Notes: generated by a model from the letters alone, not told the origin. A DNA stretch of 64,000 nucleotides from an uncultured Lachnospiraceae bacterium (GCA_902789555.1 CADAOF010000002.1:97993-161992); one strand, 5' to 3'. Positions 42,852 through 52,203 are shown, counted from the stretch's first letter. Made by a program: numbers and translations.

Positions 42852-44615
42852 TCACCGCTTTTCGCGTTTTTCCTTTATGAGACGGATGATCCACGCCGCG
42901 GCAATGCCGACCCAGGCGATGACCAGGCAGTACAGCAGGCTCCTTGCGGTCTTCGGCAGCGGTTCGGGTCCCGAAGGAACGGGCTCCGGCGCCTCGGTAG
43001 GCGGCGTGACGGTCTCGCCGGCTTCGTCCGTCTCCGGCTCCGTCATCGGCGGGACCGAAGGATCCACGACCGCACTCTTATCCAGATGGTAGAGGGCGAT
43101 GGTCTTATCGTACAGCGCCATGATGAAGGCGTCGTCGGTCACCTTCTTCCGGTAGCCGTTCTTCACGGTCTCCTCCACGAGGGTCCCGGCGGCGTTCCGA
43201 AGCGATGCCGAGCCGTTGAATACCGGCGTGACGAAGCTCTTGTCCACGTTGTTGATCAGAAGCTCAGCCGCTTCGATCTTCACGTGATAGTAGGCGTCAT
43301 TGTCCTCGCCGGCACGGGACAGGTAGTCCTGATATTCAGCGGAGTTCTGCGCCTTCAGCGTGACCGGGACGTAGCCCTCGGTGCGCGAATAGGCGATCTG
43401 CACGTCGTTCGTGAGCAAAAACTGGGCGAAGAGCCAGCTCGCCAGGACCTCCTGCGGGTCGCTCTTGTTGAAGATGCAGACCGACGGGCCCTGGGAGATC
43501 ATCTTCATGTTCTCCGTGTCGAACTGCGGCACGGGCTGCACGGCGATCTCGAATTTCACCATCTGTTCCTTCGGGATGTCCTGGTTGTGAGCGTCGTGCC
43601 CCATCCAGGTCGCACCGGCGGTGGAGTCCACCGCGAAGATGCACTGTCCGGCGTTCAGGTAGTTGCCGGGATAGCTCGAGATCTTGAACGTGGAGAAGCT
43701 CCGGGTCTGCGCGTGGGCCGCGATCTCCTTAAGCAGCGCCGCCGTTTCATCGTTAAACAGCAGGATTTTCCCGTCTTCCGTGGAGTAGCCCGCGTCCCGT
43801 TGCCGAAGCATCTGGATCATCATGTTGTCCGTCGACTTGTAGATGAAGGGGATCAGCACCTTCTGGCCGTTGACCGCGAAGGTCCCGTCATCCCTTTTCT
43901 TCATGGCCGCCTCGGAGACTTTCCAGATGAAATCCCAGGTGCAGACTTCGGGCAGAGTGAAGCCGAGTTTCTCGACCATGGACTTGTTGATGTAGAGTGC
44001 CTCGGTCGAACGCATGAAGGGCAGGGCGTACTGGTGTCCCTGCAGGACGCCTTCTTCCAGGAACTTCGGCACGATCTCGTCCGTCTTCGGGCTGTCAAAA
44101 CGCAGGTCACTGCCGCCGAAGCCGTATTTCGGGTCAGCCATCAGATGATCCAGGCTGACCATCGTGTCCGCACCGGTAAGATAGGTCGCAATGTGGTCCG
44201 GGTAGGTGATGCAGACGTTCGGCGTGGTCTTCGTCGCGATGTTCGTGATGACGTCGTTGTAGATCTCGCCGTAGTCGGTGTACTTCTTCACCTTGAACGT
44301 GACGTTCGGATAGAGGGCGGTGAAATCGTCCATGGCCTTCTGGTAGATGGCCACCTGAGCGGAGTTGCTGTCGTTCTTGAGCCAGAAGGTCAGTTCGAAT
44401 TTCCGCGAGGTATCGAAGCTTTCCGGTACCTTGAAGGTCTTTCCGGAAGGGACCGCCTCCGTTTCCTTCGTTTCGCCGGGTTCCGCGCTCTCTTTCGTTC
44501 CGTCCGGCGCTTCAGTCTGCGCTGCCGTGGTATCCGGGACGAGCGTCCCGTGGCAGCCGCTGAGCGTTCCCGCGGCAAGGAGCAGGGCTAAAAGCAGGCA
44601 GATGATCTTTTTCAT
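42852..44615 (-). CDS. Carbohydrate ABC solute-binding lipoprotein with C-terminal helix
   Basis: 587 residues. Lipobox LSGC, acidic linker, then a family-1 sugar-binding fold (FELTFWLKNDSNSAQVAIYQKA at the start, in two parts, and EGVLQGHQYALPFMRSTEALY later). After an acidic Pro-rich tail there is one hydrophobic helix (LLYCLVIAWVGIAAAWIIRL) and a basic end, so the protein seems tied to the membrane at both ends, which is unusual. The start overlaps the permease stop (ATGA). It is the last gene of the ABC operon. Confidence 0.88.
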   Translation of the reverse strand: MKKIICLLLALLLAAGTLSGCHGTLVPDTTAAQTEAPDGTKESAEPGETKETEAVPSGKTFKVPESFDTSRKFELTFWLKNDSNSAQVAIYQKAMDDFTALYPNVTFKVKKYTDYGEIYNDVITNIATKTTPNVCITYPDHIATYLTGADTMVSLDHLMADPKYGFGGSDLRFDSPKTDEIVPKFLEEGVLQGHQYALPFMRSTEALYINKSMVEKLGFTLPEVCTWDFIWKVSEAAMKKRDDGTFAVNGQKVLIPFIYKSTDNMMIQMLRQRDAGYSTEDGKILLFNDETAALLKEIAAHAQTRSFSTFKISSYPGNYLNAGQCIFAVDSTAGATWMGHDAHNQDIPKEQMVKFEIAVQPVPQFDTENMKMISQGPSVCIFNKSDPQEVLASWLFAQFLLTNDVQIAYSRTEGYVPVTLKAQNSAEYQDYLSRAGEDNDAYYHVKIEAAELLINNVDKSFVTPVFNGSASLRNAAGTLVEETVKNGYRKKVTDDAFIMALYDKTIALYHLDKSAVVDPSVPPMTEPETDEAGETVTPPTEAPEPVPSGPEPLPKTARSLLYCLVIAWVGIAAAWIIRLIKEKREKR

Positions 44616-45496
44616 CCCTTTGTCCCTCCTCTCGATACGCCGGCCATGATCTTCTTGTGGAAGATCAGGAACAGCACGATGAGCGGCACGCTGATGACCA
44701 CGACCGCGGCCATCATGGCCGGGATGTTCTGGCGGCCGAAGCCGTGCTCGCGAATCTCCTGAATGCCGTTAGAGACCAGGAAGTAGTTCGGATCGTCCGT
44801 GATCAGGCGCGGCCACACGTAGGAGTTCCAGCACTCGATGACCTTCAGGATGATCACCGTGACGAGGGTCGGGGCGCTGATCGGGATCATGACCCTGGTC
44901 AGGTACTTGAAATCCGAGCAGCCGTCCACCTTGGCCGCCTTATAGAGTTCTTCGGGGATCTGCGCGAAGTTCTCCTTCAGCAGATAAATGTAGAAGACCG
45001 AGGTGACCGACGGCAGGATCAGACCCCAGAAAGTGTTGCGCATGCCCCAGTTGGTGATGGTGACGAAGTTGGTGATGATGACCAGTTCGTTCGGGATCAT
45101 CATCAGGGCAAGGAACAGGGTGAAGACCAGATTTTTCCCCTTGAACTCCAGGCGCGAAAACGCAAATGCGGCCAGCGTGACAACGATCAGCATGATCAGG
45201 GTGGTCGCCACCGTGAAGATCAAGGTGTTCAGGAAATATCTGGCCAGAGGAACCGTGGTGAAGGCCGCCCGGTAGTTCGCGAGGGTCGGCGCCGCCGTCC
45301 AGAATTTCGGCGTATATTCGGCGTTGTAGGCACTGTAGCTTTTCACCGAAGTCAGCAGCATCCAGTAGAACGGGAAAAGCACCAGGATGCCCCATACGGA
45401 CAGGAAGAAGTAGGTGAGGCTCTTGCCCGTCACGCGCTTCACCCGGGCTTTCCGCTCGATCTTCGCGAGCTCGGCCTGCGAATTTTGCATGGTCAT
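44612..45496 (-). CDS. Carbohydrate ABC permease (MalG/UgpE-like)
   Basis: 294 residues, six transmembrane helices. The EAA loop that docks the ATPase is ELYKAAKVDGCSDFKYLTRV, followed by IPISAPTLVTVIILKVIECWN. The start at 45496 has GGAGGAAG upstream; any longer reading in this frame runs through the other permease gene. It sits 14 bp after that gene and overlaps the binding-protein gene. Confidence 0.92.
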   Translation of the reverse strand: MTMQNSQAELAKIERKARVKRVTGKSLTYFFLSVWGILVLFPFYWMLLTSVKSYSAYNAEYTPKFWTAAPTLANYRAAFTTVPLARYFLNTLIFTVATTLIMLIVVTLAAFAFSRLEFKGKNLVFTLFLALMMIPNELVIITNFVTITNWGMRNTFWGLILPSVTSVFYIYLLKENFAQIPEELYKAAKVDGCSDFKYLTRVMIPISAPTLVTVIILKVIECWNSYVWPRLITDDPNYFLVSNGIQEIREHGFGRQNIPAMMAAVVVISVPLIVLFLIFHKKIMAGVSRGGTKG

Positions 45497-45510
45497 GGCT
45501 TCCTCCTCCC

Positions 45511-46401
45511 TTAATAATGCACGTTCTTCCGGCTCACCATCAGGTTGATGACCGTGATCGTCAGCACGATGACGAACAGGATGAGCGCTGCCGCGCTGGC
45601 GAACGACGGATAGCCGCCGGAATCGCCGTAGAGCATGTCGTAGACGTAGCCCACGATGGTATTCATGCCGGCGACGTTCAGGTCGGTGCCGAAGATGGCG
45701 ACTTCGTCCGAGTAGGCCTTGAACGCGCCGATGAAGCCCGTAATGACCAGGTAGAAGATCATCGGGGAGATCATGGGCAGGGTGATGCGCCGGAAGATGC
45801 GGCCTTTCGAGGTGCCGTCGATCTTCGCCGCCTTGTAATAGTCTTCGTTCACCGAGGCGAGAGCGCTCGTCAGGATCAGGATCTTGAAGGGCATGACCAC
45901 CCAGACGGTGTAGAAGCACATGACGAACATCTTCGCCCAGTAGGGACCGTCGATGAAGTCGATGCTCTCACTGCCGAACCAGTTAATGATCAGGTTGACG
46001 AGACCGTCGGTGTAGGCCGTCTTTTTGAAGAGGATCATGAAGACCAGGCCGACCGCAAGCGTATTCGTCACGTACGGCAGGAAATAGACAGTCTGGAAGA
46101 GGTTCTTTAACGGCTTGATCGAGTTCAGCCCCAGCGAGATCAGCAGGGCGAGGCCCGTGGAGACCGGCACCGTGATGATCACGATGATGAAGGTGTTCTT
46201 CACGGCCTGCAGGAAATAAGGATCGCGCAGGACGTAGGAGAAATTGTACCAGCCCACGCCCTTATAAGTCTGGGAGGCAAAATTGAATCCCTCCTGGAAG
46301 GCGTAGACGAAAACGTCCACGAGCGGATAGACCATAAAGATGCCCAGGAAGACGATCGCGGGCAGCAGGTACAGCCATCCTTTCAGTTTACTCTTTTTCA
46401 T
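45511..46401 (-). CDS. Carbohydrate ABC permease (MalF/UgpA-like)
   Basis: 296 residues, six helices, with the EAA loop DYYKAAKIDGTSKGRIFRRI followed by TLPMISPMIFY. It forms a heterodimer with the next permease. Its start is 15 bp after the ATPase gene stop. Confidence 0.93.
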   Translation of the reverse strand: MKKSKLKGWLYLLPAIVFLGIFMVYPLVDVFVYAFQEGFNFASQTYKGVGWYNFSYVLRDPYFLQAVKNTFIIVIITVPVSTGLALLISLGLNSIKPLKNLFQTVYFLPYVTNTLAVGLVFMILFKKTAYTDGLVNLIINWFGSESIDFIDGPYWAKMFVMCFYTVWVVMPFKILILTSALASVNEDYYKAAKIDGTSKGRIFRRITLPMISPMIFYLVITGFIGAFKAYSDEVAIFGTDLNVAGMNTIVGYVYDMLYGDSGGYPSFASAAALILFVIVLTITVINLMVSRKNVHY

Positions 46402-46416
46402 GGCAGCTCCTCCGGC

Positions 46417-47508
46417 TTAAAAGCGGATGCGTTCTTCGCTCTCCGCCGCGAAGAGGAAGACCTTCTTCGGCTTCAGGGAGAAGCGCACCTTCGCCGCCCC
46501 GGTATCCACCTCGTTTTCCGAACTGATGATGGCGCGCACCGAAGGGCTCTGCGCGAAGGGATGCGCCGCGACCACGCTCGTATCCCGGCCCATGACCTCG
46601 ACTCTCGTCAGGTCCAGGGTGAAGGGGCCGTTTTCGTCCAGGACGAAGCCCTCGGGACGAATGCCGACGAAGACCTCCTGATCCGGGACGCCGGGCGCGT
46701 CCAGAACGACTTCGCTGCCGATGTAGACGTGGCCGCCCTGCACTTCGCCCGTGAAGGTGTTGATGGCAGGAGTTCCCAGGAACTGCGCAACGAAAAGATT
46801 CACGGGGTCGTTGTAGACCTCCTGGGGCTTGCCGATCTGCTGCAGCACGCCCAGCTTCATGACCACGATCTCGTCGGAGATGCTCATGGCCTCTTCCTGG
46901 TCGTGGGTGACGAAGATGGTGGTGATGCCGGTCTCGCGCTGGATGCGGCGGATCTCCTCGCGGGTCTGAAGGCGGAGGCGCGCGTCCAGGTTGGACAGCG
47001 GTTCGTCAAGCAGCAGGACCCGCGGCATCTTGACCAGGGCTCTCGCAATGGCGACGCGCTGCTGCTGTCCGCCGGACATCTGCGAGGGCTTGCGGTCCAT
47101 CAGTGCCTCGATCTGGACCATGCGCGCGGCCTCATCGGCGCGGCGCAGCATTTCCTCCTTACTGAGCTTGTCCGCGCCTTTCAGGTTCTGCAGCGGGAAC
47201 ATGATGTTCTGGCGCACGGTGAGGTGCGGATAAAGGGCGTAGTTCTGGAAAACAAGGCCGACGCCGCGGTTTTCCGGTTCCAGATCTGTTACATCCGTCT
47301 CGCCGAAAAAGACCTTGCCGCTCGTGGGCTTTTCCAGGCCGCTGATGAGGTTCAGGCAGGTGGATTTTCCGCAGCCGGAGGGGCCGAGCAGGCCGATCAG
47401 CTTGCCGTCCGGGATCTCAAAGGTGAAATCGTTGACGGCGATCACGTCCGGCTCGCCTTTGGTGCGGTTCGGAAACCTTTTAGTCAGATGATCCAATACC
47501 ACTTTCAT
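46417..47508 (-). CDS. Carbohydrate ABC ATPase (UgpC/MsmK-like)
   Basis: 363 residues: Walker A GPSGCGKS, Q-loop VFQNYALYPHLTV, signature MSGGQQQRVAIARAL, Walker B LLLDEPLSNLD, H-loop THDQEEAM, and a C-terminal TOBE-like regulatory region from about 240. It energises the two permeases below. Having the ATPase first in a sugar ABC operon is less common than binding-protein-first order. Confidence 0.94.
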   Translation of the reverse strand: MKVVLDHLTKRFPNRTKGEPDVIAVNDFTFEIPDGKLIGLLGPSGCGKSTCLNLISGLEKPTSGKVFFGETDVTDLEPENRGVGLVFQNYALYPHLTVRQNIMFPLQNLKGADKLSKEEMLRRADEAARMVQIEALMDRKPSQMSGGQQQRVAIARALVKMPRVLLLDEPLSNLDARLRLQTREEIRRIQRETGITTIFVTHDQEEAMSISDEIVVMKLGVLQQIGKPQEVYNDPVNLFVAQFLGTPAINTFTGEVQGGHVYIGSEVVLDAPGVPDQEVFVGIRPEGFVLDENGPFTLDLTRVEVMGRDTSVVAAHPFAQSPSVRAIISSENEVDTGAAKVRFSLKPKKVFLFAAESEERIRF

Positions 47509-47591
47509 AACTTTTCTCGCAGGGCCCGCGGATTGAGCGCGGTACGGCCTCCTCCTGCCGCGCCGCCTGCTCCGGGCTTTTCTTATTTATC

Positions 47592-47620
47592 AATATAAAA
47601 CAGCGGACTGGGAAAGTCAA
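47592..47620 (-). promoter_or_regulatory. Promoter of sugar ABC operon
   Basis: On minus, TTGACT (47615-47620), 17-base spacer, TATATT (47592-47597). Confidence 0.75.
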
Positions 47621-47653
47621 ACGGGAGGGCTGCCGGACCGCCTCTTTTCGCGC

Positions 47654-47681
47654 AAAAAAAGAACCGTGAAAGCTTCACGGT
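47654..47681 (-). terminator. Terminator containing the stop codon of the AI-2E-family gene
   Basis: On minus, ACCGTGAA / TTCACGGT with a 3-base loop is followed by a T-run (seven T within 47654-47660). The TGA stop (47675-47677) is inside the stem. Confidence 0.85.
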
Positions 47682-48901
47682 CCTTTGGCTTCTTCCGCTT
47701 CCTGCGGCGCGGCGGCTTCCGCCTTCATCTTTTCTCTTCGCTCGAGGAAACGGTCGAAACGGATCTTCAGCAGCGCCATGGCGGGGATCGCGATCAGCAT
47801 GCCGACGATCCCGCCGACCGCGCCGCCCGCAATGAGGGCAACGATCACGAGCAGCGGATGGATCAGGATGCTGCGGTTCATCAGCTTGGGACAGATCCAG
47901 TAGGCGTCGGCCGTCTGGATGACCGTCAGGACGACAACGCCGATCCAGGCCTCGGAAAAGTTTCCGCCGACCAAGTAAGCAAGCAGCACGATCACATAGC
48001 CGATGACATAGCCGACGTAGGGGATCAGGTTGACCGCGCCGGTCAGGATGCCGACGATGAAGGCATAAGGCACGCCCGCGATCCGGTAGACGACGGCAAG
48101 AGCGGTCCCGAGGATGAGCGAGTCCAGGATCCTGCCGCGAAGGTACCCGGAAAAGACCCTGTCCGCGTCCTGCGCCAGCTGCTTCGTTTTCCGGACCGTG
48201 CTTTCCCGGCACAGTACGGTAAAGGCATGCCGCAGATAGTCGGCGACCCGTTTGCCGTCCAGCAGGAAGTAGACGGAAAAGACCGTCGCGAACAGGATAG
48301 TGCCCGCCGTTTTCGGGAGCCCCGCAATGACGTCCGAGATCCAGACGCCCACGTTTTCGATCAGATCGGAGAGAATGTTCTCCAGCCTGCCGGCCGGCAG
48401 CTCCAGTCCGGAGATCGTATCCTGAATGGCCTTGTAGAAGGCCGTCAGTTCATTTTTAACCGCTGTGATCAGGTTCCGGAGCTCCTCCAGGCTGATGGCC
48501 CGGATCCCCCGGTATACGAAGAGCGACAGCAGAAAGATCAGTCCGACCACGACAGCCAGGATCAGCAGGATGGTCAGGATCACCGCGACCGGCCTTACCC
48601 AGGACTTCGCTTCCTTATCCCTGCCGCTCAGCAGCCGGATCAGGCGGTCGGTGATGGGCGTCAGGAGGTAACAGATCACCGCGCCGATGATGATCGGTGT
48701 GAAAACGGTCTTGATAATGCTCCAGACGCCGGCAAAGAAGCTCTGGGACCGAAGCAGGAGCAGGCACAGGGCAAACGTCACTGCGACGGAGACCGCGGCA
48801 TAAACGCTGATCTTCAGATATTTGGGATCAATCCTGTCTTTTATGCGCTTTATCGGCCTTTCGGGCGCGGCGCCCCGTTTTTCGGCAGATTCATCCTTCA
48901 T
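47675..48901 (-). CDS. AI-2E-family transporter
   Basis: 408 residues with seven to eight helices in the AI-2E/YdbI/PerM pattern: FTPIIIGAVICYLLTPI near the start, a cytoplasmic helical region, then ILTGAVNLIPYVGYVIGYVI and MNRSILIHPLLVIVALIAGG. Members export quorum signals or act as cation/proton antiporters. Its ATG overlaps the stop of the NhaC gene (TAATG), which favours an ion-antiport role here. Confidence 0.9.
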   Translation of the reverse strand: MKDESAEKRGAAPERPIKRIKDRIDPKYLKISVYAAVSVAVTFALCLLLLRSQSFFAGVWSIIKTVFTPIIIGAVICYLLTPITDRLIRLLSGRDKEAKSWVRPVAVILTILLILAVVVGLIFLLSLFVYRGIRAISLEELRNLITAVKNELTAFYKAIQDTISGLELPAGRLENILSDLIENVGVWISDVIAGLPKTAGTILFATVFSVYFLLDGKRVADYLRHAFTVLCRESTVRKTKQLAQDADRVFSGYLRGRILDSLILGTALAVVYRIAGVPYAFIVGILTGAVNLIPYVGYVIGYVIVLLAYLVGGNFSEAWIGVVVLTVIQTADAYWICPKLMNRSILIHPLLVIVALIAGGAVGGIVGMLIAIPAMALLKIRFDRFLERREKMKAEAAAPQEAEEAKGP

Positions 48902-50442
48902 TACTTTTTCCTTTTCGCGATCGTCACCGCGCCGAAGAGGATGGCAAAGGCCACGGGGGTCCCGAGCAGGGCCGCGCCGGCGCCTGCCGTATAGGCCAGG
49001 ATCCCGGAGATCAGGAAGCCGGCTGCGGAAACGGCCGCCGTGGTGATGGCATAGGGCAGCTGCGTGGACACGTGCTCAACGTGGTTGCAGCCTGCGCCCG
49101 CGGAGCTCATGATGGTCGTATCAGAGATCGGGCTGCAGTGGTCGCCGCAGACAGCGCCGGAAAGACAGGCCGCGATCGAGACGAGGAGCATCGCCTCATT
49201 TTCCGGGAAGACGCCGCAGATGATCGGGATCAGGATCATGAAGGTGCCCCAGCTGGTCCCCGAGGCGAACGCCAGGAAGACCGAGATCAGGAAGATGATG
49301 ACCGGCAGGAACATCTGCAGGGACCCGGCCGAGGCTTCCACCACGTCGTGGATGTACGGCGCCGCGCCGAGCAGGCCCGTCATGCCGGACAGGTTCCAGG
49401 AGAGGATCAGGATGATCATGGGCGCGCACATGGTCCGAAGGCCGGCCGGGATCCCGCCCATGAAGGTCTTGAAATCCAGGATGCCGCGGAGCAGGAAGAA
49501 GATGCAGGTGAAAATCAGGGTGAAAAGGCTCCCCATGACCAGGGCGCGCGGCGAATCACAGTCGGCGAAGGCCATCTGCAGGGAGGCTCCCTCGAAGATG
49601 CCGCCGGTATAGGCCATACAGAAAACGCAGGTCACGATCAGCAGCACGACCGGCAGGATCAGGTCGACAGGCTTCGCCTTGCCCTGCATCCCCTTCGAAG
49701 GGGCGTCGGTCGAAAGCGCTTCGGAGGCACCCACGTCGCCGGCAAGCGCTTTTGCTTCAGACTTCTTCATGGGGCCGAAATCGACCTTCATGGTCACCAG
49801 AAGGACCATCATGAGCAGGGTCAGCAGCGCGTACAGGTTGTAAGGAATCAGCTTCACGAACATCGCGAAGCCGTTGATTCCCATGGATTCTGGAACGGAG
49901 CTCGTGACCGCGGCCGCCCAGCTGGAGATGGGCGCGATGATGCACACCGGCGCCGCCGTGGAGTCGATGATGTACGCGAGCTTGGCGCGGGAGATCTTCT
50001 GGCGGTCGGACAGAGGCCGCATCACGGAGCCGACGGTCATGCAGTTGAAGCCGTCGTCCACGAAGATCAGAACCCCCAGCAGGATGGCGGCGAGCTGCGT
50101 GCCCACGCGGGACTTGATCCTGGACGTGGCAAACTTCCCGAAGGCAGCCACCGCACCGGCGCGGTTCAGGATCTCCACCAGCATGAAAAGCAGGGCGCAG
50201 AAGACCAGAATGGACGCATGGGAAGTGTCCGCGATGTTGGGGATGAGGCCGCCTTCTTCGTTGAAAAGCAGGGTGTTGTAAGCCAGTTCAAGATTGCCGC
50301 CGGCATAGAGAAGGGCGCCGGCCACGATCCCGATGAACAGGGAACTGTAGACTTCCTTGGTGATGAGTGCCAGCGTGATGGCGAGCAGCGCGGGCAGCAG
50401 AGAGAAAAACGTGGAATAGAGTGCGGGTTCGTAAGTGTTCAT
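48901..50442 (-). CDS. NhaC-family Na+/H+ antiporter
   Basis: 513 residues, about 11-12 helices. The conserved SGAVCGDHCSPISDTTIMSS and AGAGCNHVEHVSTQLPYA stretches plus FVDDGFNCMTVGSVMRP identify the NhaC family. A cytoplasmic loop near 225-255 is rich in Ala/Ser/Lys. It is coupled to the AI-2E-family gene, so both probably serve pH or sodium homeostasis. Confidence 0.92.
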   Translation of the reverse strand: MNTYEPALYSTFFSLLPALLAITLALITKEVYSSLFIGIVAGALLYAGGNLELAYNTLLFNEEGGLIPNIADTSHASILVFCALLFMLVEILNRAGAVAAFGKFATSRIKSRVGTQLAAILLGVLIFVDDGFNCMTVGSVMRPLSDRQKISRAKLAYIIDSTAAPVCIIAPISSWAAAVTSSVPESMGINGFAMFVKLIPYNLYALLTLLMMVLLVTMKVDFGPMKKSEAKALAGDVGASEALSTDAPSKGMQGKAKPVDLILPVVLLIVTCVFCMAYTGGIFEGASLQMAFADCDSPRALVMGSLFTLIFTCIFFLLRGILDFKTFMGGIPAGLRTMCAPMIILILSWNLSGMTGLLGAAPYIHDVVEASAGSLQMFLPVIIFLISVFLAFASGTSWGTFMILIPIICGVFPENEAMLLVSIAACLSGAVCGDHCSPISDTTIMSSAGAGCNHVEHVSTQLPYAITTAAVSAAGFLISGILAYTAGAGAALLGTPVAFAILFGAVTIAKRKK

Positions 50443-50498
50443 TGAACTCTCCTCATGGATGCCGGTCTAAGGCAGGTGCAGCGTTTCATTATCAGATG

Positions 50499-50531
50499 AA
50501 AAACCTGCCGGATATCGCTCTTCCGGCAGGT
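50499..50531 (-). terminator. Terminator after FakA-C-like gene
   Basis: Stem ACCTGCCGGA / TCCGGCAGGT followed on minus by TTTTT. Confidence 0.85.
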
Positions 50532-50551
50532 CTTCCGCGGCAGTCGGCTTG

Positions 50552-50809
50552 TCAGCCCGGAAGGCCGTTAGCCTGGCGTTCCATGTCTTCGACGACGATA
50601 TCGTAGATTTCGCCGATGGAGGCGCCGTATTCCAGCACCTTCCAGGGTTCGTTGGTATGGAAATGGATCTTGATGAGTTCTTCGTCACCGACCGCCAGGA
50701 GGCAGTCACCCTTGAAGTTTTCGGTGATGTAATCGGTGATCTCGTCTTCGTCAAGGTCGCGGGTCGTTCTTTCGATCAAAAGCTGTGTGTCATAGCGGTA
50801 TTCCAGCAT
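50552..50809 (-). CDS. Stand-alone FakA/YloV C-terminal-like domain
   Basis: 85 residues. IKIHFHTNEPWKVLEYGASIGEIYDI, seen in two stretches, and the end VVEDMERQ match the last part of DAK-phosphatase/FakA (YloV) proteins, where the HxHTNxP element sits in the C-terminal domain. Here it is an independent gene with its own promoter, RBS (GGAGG) and terminator rather than a fragment. Such proteins are sometimes labelled kinase to dihydroxyacetone kinase; biochemical function is not known. Confidence 0.75.
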   Translation of the reverse strand: MLEYRYDTQLLIERTTRDLDEDEITDYITENFKGDCLLAVGDEELIKIHFHTNEPWKVLEYGASIGEIYDIVVEDMERQANGLPG

Positions 50810-50838
50810 GGTTTTGCCTCCAAGTTTGTTCTGGAAAT

Positions 50839-50867
50839 ATCATACTCGGGTTGAAAAGAAAATGCAA
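50839..50867 (-). promoter_or_regulatory. Promoter of FakA-C-like gene
   Basis: On minus, TTGCAT (50862-50867), 17-base spacer, TATGAT (50839-50844). Confidence 0.7.
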
Positions 50868-50922
50868 GTGTCACTGCCGGCGCGCTCGCTGCGAACGAAT
50901 GCCGGCATGCCGTCCGGAGCGG

Positions 50923-52104
50923 TCAGGCAGTGGTGATCCTGCGGTAATTCTCGGGGTCGGTGTCGCCCTCGGTGCTGACAAGCAGGAAGACGGAATCTTC
51001 GGTGACGCCGAAGAGTTTTCGCAGTTCGGCGTCGCGGGCGATGCGGGCGGCAAGGCCGAGGGTGACGGCGCCGGATTCGCCGGAAACGATCTTCGGATCG
51101 TTTCCGAGCGGCTGTGCATAAAGGCGCATGCCTTCCTCGGTGACTTCGTCGGCGAGGGCGCAGGCAAAGTCGGTCTCATCGCGGAGCACGGGCCAGGTGA
51201 CGCCGCAGGGCGTGCCGCAGTTAAGGCCGGCCATCTCGGTCTCCGGGTTGCCTTCCACGATGCGGATCTGCCCGTCCCCGGCTTCGAGCGAGCGGTAGAG
51301 GCAGTTTGCCTCGTCCGGCTCGGCCAGAATGAAGACCGGCCGCTTTTCGAAGGCATGGGCCAGGTAGTCGGTTAGGCCGCCGGCCATCGCGCCGACGCCC
51401 GCCTGCAGGATCACGTGGGTCGGAGCGGTCCCGGCAAGCTGCCGCACGGCTTCATTTCCCAAGGTGAGATAGCCCTGGACGATCCGGGCCGGGATCTCCT
51501 CGTAGCCTTCCCAGGAAGTATCCTGCACCAGGACCCAGCCGTTTTCCTCTGCAAGGCGCGCGGCGTGGGCGACCGCGCCGTCATAGTTGTAAGGCGTGAT
51601 CACGGCCTCGGCCTCAAAACCGACTTCCTCGATCGCCCGGCGGCGTGCTTCCGCACTGCCCGCCGGCATGAAAACGTGCGCCCGGCAGCCGAAAAGGCCG
51701 GCCGCCCAGGAGACGCCTCTCCCATGGTTTCCGTCCGTCGCGGTGGTGAATTCCACCGCGCGGCATTTCGTGCGGTACGGTTCCTGCAGAAGGTCTGCGA
51801 AGTCCGTCTTCCGCGGGTCAAACCCGAAACGTTCGCAGAGCAGCCTGAACAGCGCGTAACTGCCCCCGAGCCCCTTGAAGGCGTTCAGGCCGAAACGGCC
51901 GGATTCGTCCTTCACGAAGATCCCGCCGAGGCGAAGCGACTTCGCGAGCGCATCCAGGGAACACAGCGCCGATTCTCCGTAGGCGGGCAGGCTCCGGTGG
52001 AAACGGAGCGCCTCCTGCGCCTTTTCTTCAGTAAAAACGGCCTTCGGGCGTTCCTTCCTCTGCGGATTTTTCAGGATGCGGATCCCGTCTCTTCGTATTT
52101 CCAT
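50923..52104 (-). CDS. dpaL: Diaminopropionate ammonia-lyase
   Basis: 393 residues, fold-type II PLP enzyme that turns 2,3-diaminopropionate into pyruvate and two ammonia. The PLP lysine is in FGLNAFKGLGGSYA (Lys77), with TTATDGNHGRGVSWAA for phosphate/cofactor contacts, LQAGVGAMAGG as the glycine loop and the GLNCGTPCGVTWPVL segment specific to the YgeX/DpaL group. CAGGAGG precedes the ATG. It appears monocistronic with a structured leader. Confidence 0.93.
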   Translation of the reverse strand: MEIRRDGIRILKNPQRKERPKAVFTEEKAQEALRFHRSLPAYGESALCSLDALAKSLRLGGIFVKDESGRFGLNAFKGLGGSYALFRLLCERFGFDPRKTDFADLLQEPYRTKCRAVEFTTATDGNHGRGVSWAAGLFGCRAHVFMPAGSAEARRRAIEEVGFEAEAVITPYNYDGAVAHAARLAEENGWVLVQDTSWEGYEEIPARIVQGYLTLGNEAVRQLAGTAPTHVILQAGVGAMAGGLTDYLAHAFEKRPVFILAEPDEANCLYRSLEAGDGQIRIVEGNPETEMAGLNCGTPCGVTWPVLRDETDFACALADEVTEEGMRLYAQPLGNDPKIVSGESGAVTLGLAARIARDAELRKLFGVTEDSVFLLVSTEGDTDPENYRRITTA

Positions 52105-52122
52105 GTCGTCCTCCTGCAGAAA

Positions 52123-52145
52123 GGGCGCGGCGGAAAGCCGCGCCC
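52123..52145 (-). promoter_or_regulatory. Leader hairpin of dpaL
   Basis: GGGCGCGGC / GCCGCGCCC, a perfect 9-bp stem, occupies most of the leader between the transcription start and the RBS and is followed by TTTCT. It could protect the message or weakly attenuate it. Confidence 0.6.
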
Positions 52146-52160
52146 CGCATTTCTGCGTTC

Positions 52161-52169
52161 ATTATATCA
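52161..52169 (-). promoter_or_regulatory. Extended -10 promoter of dpaL
   Basis: On minus TGATATAAT: a consensus -10 with TGn just upstream; no good -35 is seen. Confidence 0.6.
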
Positions 52170-52203
52170 CATTTCCCGGAAACAGGCGATTCTCCGAAGT
52201 TCC

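Noticed and set aside
45497-45919. N-terminal extension of the second sugar permease
   Set aside because: It lies out of frame inside the other permease gene, and the ATG at 45496 has GGAGGAAG upstream.
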